Positions 14,001 to 26,379 of a DNA stretch of 64,000 nucleotides are shown in pieces (within the stretch, counting starts at the first letter, position 1; every line of letters begins with the position of its first letter). The stretch spans positions 19,051,853 to 19,115,852 of the forward strand of contig OY829657.1 in assembly GCA_963691815.1 (NCBI GenBank), in the 5' to 3' direction. Below the pieces are notes generated by a model that did no database searches, was not told the origin of the DNA, and saw only the letters and a program-made list of their open reading frames with translations. Both the position numbers and the translations under genes were made by a program. This DNA is from Echiichthys vipera (Eukaryota > Chordata > Actinopteri > Perciformes > Trachinidae).

Positions 14001-14399
14001 ATCCAAACAGTTCCAACGCAAAGCATCAACCCGTCCTGTGCGTATTTATGGGAATAAAATATACTTTTCGTCGCCATGCAACCAGCAAGGTTTTATTCAT
14101 CCCCATTGGGTCTAAAGGGTCAGTGTAGGCTACTTCAAAGGAAAATGGATATTTGTCAGCATGGATCACGCACGCTGCTTGTATCCTGTACACACACGGC
14201 AAAAAACTCTAACTTAACACATAAACAGCTGCAAAAAGGTTCAGCAGTTAAAATGATTTGCTCTATAAATGTGTCAGATTTATTGACGAACCTTTGCTGG
14301 GCCTTCTTCGCGGCTCCTTGGTGCGTCCGTTTATCCCGTTTCCCACTGCCTTGGCCACATAATATTCACAGGATGTAAAAAGTTTACTTAGATTTAAAA

Positions 14400-15560
14400 C
14401 TATATTAATGTGGACAATAAGCTCTCATAAGCGTTGTATGCCGCCAACCAGCTCCAGATTTTTATGGGATCCTAATGTGGAGAGCCTGGGGACCAGGGTC
14501 CTGCTCTCTGACTCAGTAATCCACAAGGTTGAGAGCTTTGCCTAATTTACATAATGTTAGAGGTCTGGGCCGAGGCCTACCTTTCTTTTCGCCCTGAAAA
14601 GACACCATGCTGCCGCTGCTAAAAGAGTGGAAAAGGCGCACAGAAGTCTGGACACGTATTGGAATATTTGCAGGTATAAAATATTGCTTGAAGAAATGTG
14701 TTATTTTCCTTATAGTGATAGTCTGATAGAATTTTTTTTGTGCTCATAGCATTTGGTTTACACCTGCTACCCCCTTTTGTCAAACGCATTTTAGTTAGTT
14801 TCTACTTCAGCTTTTTTCTGACAACTCCAGCTGACTGGAATATGCATGCATTGTTTGGTTTACCTCAACAACAATAAAGTCCAACCACTTCACTTTAAAT
14901 CCGCTCCAGGGATCTGTGGGGGAGACAAACAGGAGAAGACATTTGGATACAGAAATATGCATAAGAACAATGGTTTATTATAACTAGGCTATCAAGTTAA
15001 CCGGAGATTGCTGTTCTTGATATGTCGCTATAATTGATGGCTGACCATGTCACGTCTTCAATTGCTCAATTAGTGTAGGTAGCTACTTGCTGCCATGCCA
15101 TGCTAAATTACATTAGTGGCTTCATGGAGACGAGTGTTTCCTTCCTCCAATGAAAGGAAGATGTGAACACATTTCACGTCTGGAAAATAAAAACACCTGC
15201 TCCTGCTGTTGCCTGCTGTAAGGTGATAAAGTATTATGATTATAAGCGTTTATGAGCAGCATAACAGCTATCCCTCTCAATTATTGGATGGTTACGAGCC
15301 ATAGGCTCAATAATGCGTTACAGATCCATAAAGGACACAGGTTAGGGCTATAATGGGACGCTGCATTAACTGGTGTTCATTATTGCAATTTGTAGTAGCG
15401 CTTTTCTCTTTTGACCCCCTCGTTGTGTCTCCCTTCCCCTGATTCTTCCCCTGGCGCCAGTCAGTTTACTCAGAGATTACAACGTCAGGTCAAGACTGCA
15501 AAGTGTCATTAGTGCCTGGTGACCAGACTTGAGGGTTTGAGGCATACAATATTGTCTCCA
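14400..15560. promoter_or_regulatory. Candidate nkx2.4 upstream regulatory region
   Basis: This non-coding stretch lies 0.8-2 kb upstream of the nkx2.4 start. It is less AT-rich and less repetitive than its surroundings and is dense in homeodomain-type cores (CAATTAG near 15067, TAATTG near 15031, several ATTA). It is free of transposons and microsatellites. The composition resembles vertebrate developmental conserved non-coding elements, but conservation itself cannot be seen here. Confidence 0.35.
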
Positions 15561-16185
15561 AATTGCATCAAGTCGGATGAAGAATAAGATTTTTGTTTTG
15601 CTTTTTCTAAGAGGTATATAAAACTAAGATTCCTCCTAAATTATTTCCATGAGTAGGAGGGATTGGTGTGAGGAAATCTACATCTGTATGACCAAATATA
15701 ATCTATAAATCCTTTGTATAATACCTCACGCCTAATCATGAATGTTAGTGATATACTCACGGGTTGGATCCCTTTTGTCGCTCTCTTTCAGTATTTTGTC
15801 ACTTTGAGCTTATTTGGACGTGTCCCTTTCTGGTGGGGTAAAATGATGCTTAAGAAGCATAAATGAGCCGGTCATACAACTTCATTGTGCCTCTTTGATG
15901 ATACTCGGTGGCCCTTATGTCTGTTCAAAGTGCTCTCAAAGTTTCTAGAAAGAGTGGAATTCCCTACTGACGCAAAATAGTCATATGTGGTCAGATCAGC
16001 TGATGTGCAGAAGATAATGGCTTATTCTCACCTGTATATAATTATCACAAAAGGACGAATCATAATAAATACGCGGCGTCGTTTTATTCACATATACAAC
16101 TTATAACTATAAATCAAAGTGTACTTTCATGAATTATTTCCCTAAAATGTCAATGACTATTGTTTGCTGCTTTAGGAGTTTTGCT

Positions 16186-16227
16186 CCGCCCCCTGTGTTT
16201 GTCGTAAACCTGGCTCCTGGCTCCAAT
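16186..16227 (+). promoter_or_regulatory. nkx2.4 proximal promoter: GC box and CCAAT box
   Basis: A CCGCCCC GC box (16186-16192) and a CCAAT box (16223-16227) lie 165-210 bp upstream of the start codon in a locally GC-rich stretch. No clear TATA box is visible, consistent with a CpG-type developmental promoter. The transcription start is not determined. Confidence 0.45.
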
Positions 16228-16393
16228 AAACCCGGGCTAAGAGCGCCCTGGGCTCGCCTCCTTCTCCAAGGCGATCAATAGGATCTCAGGCGCTCTACAA
16301 GCACTCTCTTACGTAGACATCCACCAAGGAGAGAGCCGATACAACAACACGGTTGATCTGCTCAAACACAAAAACCTACCTGCTTTCTGAATC

Positions 16394-16763
16394 ATGTCGT
16401 TGAGCCCAAAGCACACTACGCCTTTTTCAGTGACAGATATTTTGAGTCCAATCGAGGAGACCTACAAGAAGTTTAGTACTATGGACGGCGCAGGGAACCT
16501 ATCCTCTCCACTGGGAGCCTACCGACAGCCTCAGGTGTCTCAGACCGGCATGCAACAACACTCCATGGGCCATAACGCCACCGTGGCCACCACATACCAC
16601 ATGCCGCACACCGTCTCCCAGTTCTCCCACAGCGCAATGGGGGGATACTGCAATGGAGGCATTGGCAACATGGGAGACCTCCCGTCGTATCAGGAAAGCA
16701 TGCGGAATAGTGCAGCAGCAACAGGGTGGTACAGCGCCAACCCTGATCCAAGATACTCCACAA
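16394..16763 (+). CDS. nkx2.4: nkx2.4 coding exon 1
   Basis: Encodes residues 1-123 plus the first base of codon 124. Ends at ACA A|GTAAGT, a strong donor. The open frame runs on into the intron only by chance. The exon is rich in His, Met and Gly after the TN motif and ends NPDPRYST. Confidence 0.92.
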
Positions 16764-17957
16764 GTAAGTTTAAATTTCCTCCATTTATACACTTTTCTCA
16801 TTTTATTTGATCGCAAATATAAACATTTAAATGAGTATTTCAGGAATGAGAGAGAGAAACGCACAATACTAAATATGTATCGCATTTTTAGTATTGTTTA
16901 CTTTATATTTGGGGTTAACGATAAGAAGTGCATGTAAATGTTGTACATTATTTAAAGACATCTTTTATTCAGAATGATTGTTTCAGGCTTTTGAACGGAA
17001 AAGGAGATCATTCTTTCAAGTCTGACTCGACTTTTTTATCTTTGACATGAGCAAATATTTAAAAGCTAGATCTCTATTATAATTATTATTATTATTATAA
17101 TTATTAATATTATTATAACTATGATTGTTATTATTGTTTTTTAAGTTAACGCTTTCCAGCTTCAGTTAATATCGCATTTAACAGCAAATAATCAATAAAG
17201 ACTACTTCAGGCGAAACAGTGTTCTCCTCTTTTGTTTATTGAACGAATGTATATGTATGTATATTTTTAAGTTTCTAGATTCATGGGACCTTCCACAGGT
17301 ATGAACATGACCGGCATGGGGAGTCTCTCAGGAATGGCGGAGGCCAAATCCATGCCTGTTCTCCACGCTGCGCCCAGGAGGAAACGGCGGGTCCTGTTTT
17401 CGCAGGCTCAGGTCTACGAGCTGGAGAGGAGGTTTAAGCAGCAGAAATACCTGTCGGCGCCCGAGAGGGAGCACCTGGCCAGCATGATCCACCTGACGCC
17501 GACCCAGGTGAAGATCTGGTTTCAGAACCACCGGTACAAGATGAAGCGCCAGGCCAAGGACAAGGCAACGCAGCAGCTGCAGCAGCAGCAACAGGACGGT
17601 AACCTGTGCCAACAGCAGGCGCAGTCCCCGAGGCGCGTTGCCGTGCCGGTTCTGGTGAAGGACGGTAAACCGTGCCAGAACGGCTCCAACACGCCGACGC
17701 CGAACCAGCAACAGGTACAACAGAGCCAACAACAGAGCCAACAACAGAACGGAGCCGGAGTTGTGCTCGCATCCCCGAACAGCAGCCTCACCCAGCACCA
17801 AAGCCAGCAGCAGGTGAACGCTTTGGAGCTGGAGGAGATGTCGCCCAGCCCCCCCTCACTGCACAGCCATCTTAACATGGCCCAGATAGACACATCTGCT
17901 GTAGATTACACCAGTAACATGGTCAGCTCAAACCTCCTCTACGGCAGAACGTGGTAG
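16394..17957 (+). CDS. nkx2.4: Nkx2.4 homeodomain transcription factor (two exons)
   Basis: Join 16394-16763 and 17272-17957; 351 residues, nuclear DNA-binding regulator. The start is supported by a stop codon (TGA) six bases upstream in frame and A at -3. Exon 1 carries the N-terminal TN (Groucho-binding) motif TPFSVTDILSPIEETYKK. Exon 2 carries the homeodomain (residues 159-218, WFQNHRYK with NK2-diagnostic Tyr54), the NK2-specific domain (about 242-258, RRVAVPVLVKDGKPC) and the terminal LLYGRTW. The split codon A|TT gives ISRFMG, as in the family. Features favouring Nkx2.4 over Nkx2.1 are the start MSLSPKHT, EETYKKF, YHMP-VSQF, DGKPCQNGS-TPTP and LEEMSPSPPSLH. The linker is glutamine-rich where mammalian orthologues are Ala/Gly/Pro-rich. 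Orthologues pattern ventral forebrain and hypothalamus. In zebrafish the two copies are nkx2.4a and nkx2.4b; which one this is cannot be told. Confidence 0.93.
16764..17271 (+). other. nkx2.4 intron
   Basis: 508-bp AT-rich intron with a GTAAGT donor and a TTTTTAAG acceptor. The acceptor at 17271, not the nearby TTCTAG at 17278, is chosen because it restores the family sequence ISRFMGP. An ATT repeat lies at about 17079-17120. Confidence 0.85.
17272..17957 (+). CDS. nkx2.4: nkx2.4 coding exon 2 (homeodomain exon)
   Basis: Encodes residues 124-351 with the entire homeodomain, the NK2-specific domain, two glutamine-rich runs and the conserved LLYGRTW ending before TAG at 17955. GC content is well above its surroundings, and open antisense frames across it are a by-product of that composition. 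Confidence 0.93.
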
Positions 17958-18034
17958 GACTTCATACAGTACTGTCACTTTCCACTTTTTCTATGTGAAC
18001 CTGCGGATGAGCCCATGCAAGAGCAAAACAATAT

Positions 18035-18161
<127 letters not shown>

Positions 18162-18526
18162 AGGGGGCCCTTTGGTGTTGGAGGGGACACTAAGCGCACT
18201 GAGGCGCACCAGCTGATCAGGGCACATTTTCTTGACATCTCTGAGAGGGGAGTCTATTTTTGAACATTACAGAAATGGCTGCCCTTGAAAGCAATTATGT
18301 CGTTTCTGGACCTTTTGTAATCCATGTTTTGGACCTTCCTCATGATGTTTGAAACGTAGTCTATGTTGTTGAAACAAAAAGGAATGCTGCTTCACTTGAG
18401 TTCGGACTGGGGGGAAAGGTGGGATCAGGTTTGAAGTACACTAAGCCACCACTCCTTATTTACGGTGATAACCTGATATTTTATCATATTAATATTGTAA
18501 ACTAATGTATTCATTTAGACTTATTA

Positions 18527-18532
18527 AATAAA
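18527..18532 (+). terminator. Poly(A) signal AATAAA, nkx2.4
   Basis: Canonical hexamer 570 bases after the stop codon. A second copy lies at 18692-18697. Either could define the transcript end. Confidence 0.5.
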
Positions 18533-19744
18533 GTAGGGACTTGTATATTTGGCTAACACACAAGAATGCGTTTAACTGTATAATAATCGTTATTGCGTCC
18601 ACTTTTATGTTTTCTTTATTCTTTTGTAAGTTAAAAAGGAACAAATGCGTGATGGCTGCTGTATATGTTTCAAAACCAAGTGAACGTTAACAATAAATAA
18701 CTTGAAGTGTGAGAGCTATTCCTGGAGAAGTAATTTTTTAAAGGGATCTGTTTTGGAGTGCATTTTCATTATGTTGTGATTGAGACCAAATTGAGCAGGA
18801 AAGCAAGGTCGATGAGGGAGTGAGTATTGTTCAGGTGACATTTTGGAGGGCTGTCTTTCATTGAGGATGTCTGCAGTAGTCTCAGACCGGGAAATCACCC
18901 TATTAAAAATCACTAACACCTTCCTGCAGTGATATAAATGTATGCATTAATATAACTCGTTTCTTAACAATCCCCCCAAACGTATTGATCTAACTTTGTT
19001 TAATAGGCCCAGACATTCGTTTTGCCACAATGTAATTAGGTAGTTTTACTGTGAATGCGAACTTCTATAAAATACACAGTGGCTACCAATTATTGTAAGA
19101 ACGAATACATTATCTAAAGGAATGGAGGACATGCCTCGTATTATTATGATGCTGCATTAAAGATAATTAAACTCTATCATCATATGGTAGATTATTGCTA
19201 TTGTTATTATTATTATTATTATTATTGTTATTATTATGTACAGGCCAAAAATACAGGCAAAATAAAGGTTTCTAAAATCTTTACAAAAATCGCATCTGAA
19301 TAATGAAAAAAATATGCTTCTTAATTTTAAACTATTTGAAATGATTTTAGACATACAATTCAAATTACTTGTTTTTTATTTTGAGAGTGAGTTTGAGCAT
19401 TAAGCTGGTTGGAATAATGTAGCAGGTTTTTTGGGAATACTGATGAATGAGAATAAGCAACTTTTAACTAAATTAATTGAAACTTCAAATGTCCAATTCA
19501 AAGTCCAAATCTAAAACCTATTTATTTTTATAAGCTCATTGTTTGACAGAATGTATCACAGACATCATTACAATTTTAATACTATCTAAATATTTTCCAA
19601 GAATGCCCTCTAAAGTTCTTTATATGTTTAGTTTTATTTTGAATTTGAAATTACAATGATACCCATATTATATTCTTCATGTGGAAGGAACTGGAAACAA
19701 ATGTTCAAAATACCCAGCACATAGCCACAGTTTTTTCCATTCAC

Positions 19745-19773
19745 CACACACACACACACACACACACACACAA

Positions 19774-19850
<77 letters not shown>
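19745..19850. repeat. (CA)n microsatellite
   Basis: About 105 bp of CA dinucleotides with one CAACCA interruption near 19772. Confidence 0.95.
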
Positions 19851-19851
<1 letters not shown>

Positions 19852-21033
19852 GCCTCATTCTGATCAATCTCTTTAGAAGATGATTTGTGAAAACAAACTC
19901 CAAAGTGTTTAAGGTCATCACTTAGCATCAGTGTCGGTTCCCCTTTGCCTCTGTCCTCCAAAACCTTTTTTTACAGTGGCTGATAATAGGATCTAACATT
20001 TCATTTCCTGTGGTCATTTAAACACGTTTGGAAATTACTTCTCAATCCCCTTGCTGATGACACCCAGTGATGATGATGGCTATCAGTGTGTCTCAATGGA
20101 GACCTTGGAGAGCCCCCATTTCCAACCCCTTCACATACCTGGCAGCTGTATGTATATGCGCTATCATCCCTACACTTGAAGGAAGCATCAGAGCCAATAT
20201 GCACCTGACATTTGGAATTGAGCGCGGCAACTCCATCAGAAGGGAGTTTGATAAGAGCATTAAAAAGAGGAATGCATTCCACAATATACACTTTGATGCT
20301 GCAAGGTGTTCCTGATAGATTTTTTCCTCTAAATTGAGGGCAGGAATGATTTTGATGGTCTACTACATGAAATGAAAGTGGAGGTGAAGCCATTCTTTTC
20401 TTTTTTCAATATGGCGCACTAATAGGCTATGCTTGGTAATCACTGGCTATTGTGCCTGTTGCTTCTCTCAGTTTATTGGGGTGGGGGGTACCTCTCTTTG
20501 TAAGGATATATGAGACAGGCTGGGCACTGTAATTGGTGCTGACATCACCATTTCTGTCTGGAAAGTTTGTGAGGCTGCAGCCGCTACTGTGTGGTGTTAC
20601 TTCCAAATGTTTACAGCTGCAGAACCTCCACACCCACACACATGTGCACATGTATACAAACGGATGTCCATGTGCATGCAGCTCACAATTCTCATCCGCA
20701 AATAAAGCCAGTCATGCATTATATAAGAAATGTCTCTTGTACACAAAGCACATATTTCCATAAGAGCTGGAAGGAGTCCCTACCTCATTGTCATGCCCTG
20801 TTAGCATACAGCGCGAAGGAGGGAATAGTTCATTTCCCTGATGTAAATCATTTTTAGACTATTCTTCTCAGGTAATTGCAGGTTGCACAGCATAATGTGA
20901 ATGGAGAAGGAAGCCTTGCTTAAGACCCCCCACCCCCCACCCCACTCCCTTCCTCCCCATTATTCTACTTAATATGTCAGAAGGTCTGATCACAGAGAAA
21001 CCTTTTCAAGTCCTATTGATGTGTTCCCCAATT

Positions 21034-21058
21034 GACCATGGCGACCTAGCAACCTGGG
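21034..21058. promoter_or_regulatory. X-box-like (RFX) motif
   Basis: GGCGACCTAGCAAC matches the RFX X-box half-site pattern GTNRCC-N2-RGYAAC with one mismatch. It lies in a non-repetitive stretch. Function is inferred. Confidence 0.25.
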
Positions 21059-21924
21059 GAGCGCTAATTGGCAAGGGCTTAACATTATTGGCTGCATAGT
21101 TTACACAGAAACATAGGCCAAACATATAACCCTCATCATACACTGTTTTCTTACTTTTGCTGGTACAACAGGGGGGGTTAATATTAATTATGGTATTTTG
21201 TATTGCAATGTAAATACATACATGCGATATAAATAGATATTATTAATAGAAATTAAGTCATAAGTAATATATAAAGTTTAGTCCCACTAATTCAGCCACC
21301 CCCTCTCTCCTTCCTTCCCCAGAATTAGTCCCCAAATCTAGCTCCATGTGAAATGATTAGGAGAGCCGAGGTCTGCTTTTCATTTCACTGCGCGAATGAA
21401 TGCATTGAATTGGCAAGTTCTGTGAGACACAGAGCGAATTTTTTAATTAGTGTATTGCCCTCACATCCTGCCGAGGAGAGACAAACCTGCGCCTGCTGGA
21501 TTTGTTTGGCTACCAAAGAATGAGTCACTGCAAGTCTGCAAAGTCTTTGCCCCAGGAAGCAAAAAGTTCCCTAATTCCTGTCATTTTCAAATGGAAAAAA
21601 TAGCCTGCACATAATCATCTTCCTGCAGAGTAAAAAAAGAAAAAACATTTCAAGAAGGTCATAGGACTCTGAAAGCAATTCTCACTCTAATAGATTTCCA
21701 TGAAATTAAATACATGAAACCACATTTTTACTGTTGCCCATGGTTTGACGATAACATGAACTTAATGCATATGCACTCACACATTTTATATCCAGTCGTA
21801 TGCCCCGACTTGCACTGGCTAATTCCATTGCTTACTATGAATACCATTTTAGTAATATGAGGCATTGTACGGGCCAAAGCAACCTTTCCAAGACTATTCA
21901 CAAATGTCTGGACTAGAGTGTTTG

Positions 21925-22290
<366 letters not shown>

Positions 22291-22751
22291 AGAGTGTTGG
22301 GGGGGCATCCCTTATTAGAAAACCATGTCACATTCTCTCCTGCGCCGGCCAGACTTGCTGCACTGCCAGTAATCCCCCCTCCAAGTCCCCCTATGCATGT
22401 TATTCAATTCGCCCATAGGTAGTTAAAGAAACTGTTTTCAGTTGCCACTAATAACTACTGACCTCCAGTGACACGGGCCAACAATAGGTTTGTCAGGCCT
22501 GAAACGCACAACCAAAGAAGCTGATTAGGAACTCAAGAGGTTTGAAGCAAGAATCAATGGCTGCTCTGTCCTGCCACGGTGCTTCGAGCATGGCACTGAT
22601 GATTGTGGGACCTCCATTAGTTATGCCTCATTAAGTCCCACAAACTCTTCTTTAAGAAAATTAGTTTAGGCAATTCTAAAATCTATTACGGCTTTGGAGC
22701 CCCTACTGAGATGCCACTGTGTTTAGACGGAGGTGCTTTACTGTGTAGATG

Positions 22752-22780
22752 CGTGTGTGTGTGTGTGTGTGTGTGTGCGT
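22752..22780. repeat. Short (TG)n repeat
   Basis: About 14 TG units. Confidence 0.9.
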
Positions 22781-23580
22781 GCCCAAGAGTGTACTTGTGC
22801 GCACCATTAAACACATTACACGCAATCCAATTGTATATTCCTTCCTTCCTTTGAAATCACTACATTTTCAGCCCAAAATGAAACCTTCACACACATTTTG
22901 TCTATTATATAATATGTGAGGTGAGGCCATGGTAGACATACTATTAGCATCAGGAATTCAAAGTAATTGTATTGCTGTCATGTCAGAATTTCCTTTAAAA
23001 TATCTGGCATATTTTTTTCATTGTAAATTTCTTTTGAAAAATGTTTGTCATTGCATAGAGTTTATAAATCTGTCCTTCTATTTTGCGAAACGATGAAGTA
23101 CAATAGGACAATGAGTCCTGTAATGGCCGACTGTAAACTTTATTAACCGATATTTTCATGATATGAAGGAAAAGCATCTGTAAGCCATTCAAAATTCATC
23201 TGTAGTTCTCCTCTGTTATATCGACAGGGCCACGCATGACATAATTATGCTCCATCCTTGGAATGGGTCTCAATCTGCTGGACACAACAAAAAAAGAAAA
23301 TCAAAAAATCAAGCGAGCATAAAAGACATTTCATTGTCACCCCAGATATGTAAAGAGTTGAACTGAATGAGTATGATTTCTTTTTTTTTTTGTATTCAGA
23401 AATATTAAAAGATACATTTAAAGGACAAAACAGTTCATATCTGTCCTTTACAATACTTTTGAACTAGCAAGCCCAGCTCACCGTTGCCACAGTAATGGCC
23501 AGCTGCCAGTCTGCAGATTACTGGTTAATAGGGCCAGGGCTGAAGAGCAATTCAGTGAAGGTAGGCAATGGATAAGATCA

Positions 23581-23622
23581 GTGTGTGTGTGTGTGTGTGT
23601 GTTGGCTAGGGCATAGTTATCT

Positions 23623-23657
<35 letters not shown>
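23581..23657. repeat. Interrupted (TG)n repeat
   Basis: Two TG runs separated by about 25 bases of unique sequence. Confidence 0.9.
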
Positions 23658-23658
<1 letters not shown>

Positions 23659-25719
23659 CTTTGAGTATGTATTACTTTGTTTTCTTTTTGCTATTAAATT
23701 TCTTTTTTTATACTCAATTTCCCAAATATCATCAATGTACCTGCACACAATCATGCATTTTAATTTGAGATAAACAGGCGTACATGCTGCAAACACAGCA
23801 CACAAACACAAAAGGGAGTGAGACACCGTACAAGTAAAAAAATGCTCTAGAAACTTCAAGGACATTTTAAACATGTTTGTAAAAATGCTCTCAGAACTAA
23901 TTAATGTGGGGCAATGATCCAACAGCAAATAGCCAAACACACATGCACACACAAATCAACATGAATGGCAAAAGACAACAGAAACAGCCACTCAATAGCT
24001 ACATCCGTCAAATTAAGCCCAGAAGGACATAATCGTTTCTTCAAATGTAACATTCTGTAATCTGCCCCCTCCAAAACACGCAGGCGTCTCAATATAACTG
24101 TCCCACAGGGCCACAGGGGCCAAAGAGGACCACCCACTTTCTTTTCAATTATCATCTTGCAGCAACCTGTCTCCTCTCCAGCATTCAGCAGGAGACACTG
24201 ACTGCTCTCCAGAGGGAATTACAATTAGACTGCTGTTTGTCCCTCCAATAAACTTCCAGACTGTAGCTGACAATCTTAACTCTATAGAGCATGTGACCCA
24301 GAGGACAAACAGGATTACGCCCCAAATCCCATGTTCCTCTACTCTCTCTTCTCTCTTCCTCTTGAGTTGCTGAGGTCAGGGGGTCTCACGGTGGAGGCAG
24401 TTGGGAAATGTTGGGACACAGCACTCCAAAGTCTGCAAATACAAATGATCTCAATTTAATTTAGCAATTAACTCCAGTTTGTACATTTTCTATGATGGCA
24501 GAAATTTTAATATCATACGCATCAAAAAGGGATGGCTTTATTTTCTGAGGTTTGGTTCATTTTGGGGAGGTTAAGGTTTGGTCAAGTCATTTTGGATAAA
24601 GTTTCCACTTTAATATAATAATGTTTTCCAACCTGGGGTCTAGATCACCCAAAGATAAGTCTGAGGGATCACAAGAGGATTACTGTGATAGCAGATAATC
24701 AAATATATACTGTATATTTCTCAAGTATAAAGCTGTTTACTTTTTGTGACTACTCAAATTCAAAATTTCTTGTGAAATAGCGGATAGTTTCCCTTCAGGC
24801 GAAAAACAGTTTATCTAGTCGACTGACATGATAAACCAGTGACGATGAATCACACATCGACATTGCTTCATTTTAAGGGGATACAAGCCAAAATGTTGGG
24901 AAACCAATAATCTCTATTAACAAGATGCTGTAGGCAAAGGGGTTTTACAGGTGTTCTGGTTTCCATTGGTTGCCTTTTTGTAGTCCGAGTACTGATCTAA
25001 AGGTCCACAAAGTCCATAGTTTTTGCATTGTATCAGTCAAAATATGGCATCTCTTTCAAACAAAAAACTGTACCTCTCTGGAGGGGTTGGGCTCTAGAAT
25101 ACATTTGTCGTTTGATTACTAAGTTAGATATTATCTTCAGCTCAATAATGTTTGTAACTCTTATTTATATTTTATGAATGATAACATTTTTGTGATTTTA
25201 AGCTTTCTACATCTACATTATTTTGAATGTTGGAAAAAAAAAACATGGTGAATCTTCCTCTATTCTTCCAGCAGGCAAACATGAGTCAATTATTTACCTG
25301 TAGCTTGTATCTTTTGTGAATTATCTGTCTGTTAAAACCTCATCAGTGCAAATAACAATCACACTGAGAATTTGTCTCAGGGACACCAATTAGGGCACAA
25401 TCCACATGGGACAAAGGCTCTGTTTCAGAGGGGAGTTACACTGGCCAGTGGATCTGGAGTGTTTATTTGCCCTGCTGTAGCCAGCTGGTCATACGAAGGC
25501 ACAGAAAGGGTACATTGACTCCACCCTGCAGGGGGTAGTGGCACAGCAAAAGGGAAATGGGACTCTTTTTCAACTCCCCTCTCCACAATGCGGTACACCC
25601 AATCAAAGAGCCCCAGAGCCCTTTTGTGGGGGTGGTGAGTGGACAAGGGAGGGGGTGAGTTTGGGCTGCCAACCCCTCCTCCTCCTGCTGCTGTCCTGTC
25701 TGTGCGGCCAGCCACACTT

Positions 25720-25810
25720 CACAGCTAATTAGCGGTCAGATCCACTGGCCCCTAATCAGCAGGACATGTTAAAACTGCCCTAATCAGGCCTAATCCTGGC
25801 TTTGTGTCAC
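25720..25810. promoter_or_regulatory. Candidate enhancer: cluster of TAATC/TAATTA sites
   Basis: Within 90 bases there are CTAATTAG, two CCTAATCAG and one CCTAATCC, that is, several homeodomain sites of Q50 and K50 (Otx/Gsc/Pitx) type. The sequence is non-repetitive. Homotypic clusters of this sort are typical of forebrain enhancers. Function is inferred. Confidence 0.35.
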
Positions 25811-26379
25811 ACACACAGCCTCCCCCTGCCTACTTACTCTGTCTGCTGTATTGATTAAGGCATCATTTGGGGATTTGGTGGTCAATACACTGCAATCTGT
25901 GATCGGTGATAGGTGTGCCCTGGACTACATTGTATGATGGCGTATAATGAAACGTTAAGGTAAAGCTTCTATCAGTGGCTTTATTACTCGCCCCAGCAAG
26001 CAATTCAAGATATTGAAGAAATGTTAGTGATAGTGTGGCAAATATATTAGCTCTCTTTCATCATTAGTCATTTCAAACAAACAAACAAACACACTATTAA
26101 TGAAATAACTGTGAAGTCAGTTAATTGAACTAATGTACATCTATACAAATGGAGATGCTTTACATCTGACACACACATTATGTGACTCCTTTATACAAAG
26201 GAGGCGACAACAACAGCCTAAATAATTTTCAGCCAACAATAGTTCCCTGTCTGGAAACAAAACACAGAAGGACTGGTGGACAACCAACTCCAAGTGTCTC
26301 TCAATAAATATTCTGTTTTGAGATTTCAGAACACACAGCACCATGTCCGTAGTTATCTAGCTGTAAAAGATATTGCTTC

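Larger units (their letters stand above)
6921..14400. other. Intergenic DNA upstream of nkx2.4
   Basis: No recognised gene. Small ORFs show no domain. An exon-like ORF at 7831-8009 and a short motif at 7592-7621 that recurs at 41 kb are listed separately. The remainder is AT-rich, with mononucleotide runs (for example a T run near 9429) and short TA tracts (about 9840 and 10020). Confidence 0.5.

Noticed and set aside
17272..17278. Using TTCTAG at 17278 as the nkx2.4 exon 2 acceptor
   Set aside because: It would remove the conserved ISR residues; the AAG at 17271 restores the family sequence in frame.
17328..17893. Three open antisense frames of 112-157 codons across nkx2.4 exon 2
   Set aside because: They mirror a GC- and CAG-rich coding exon; compositions are artefactual (runs of Leu, Cys or Arg) and show no domain.
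16394..17957. Calling the homeobox gene nkx2.1
   Set aside because: The homeodomain does not discriminate, but the N-terminus, the QNGS-TPTP stretch and the LEEMSPSPP segment follow the Nkx2.4 pattern.
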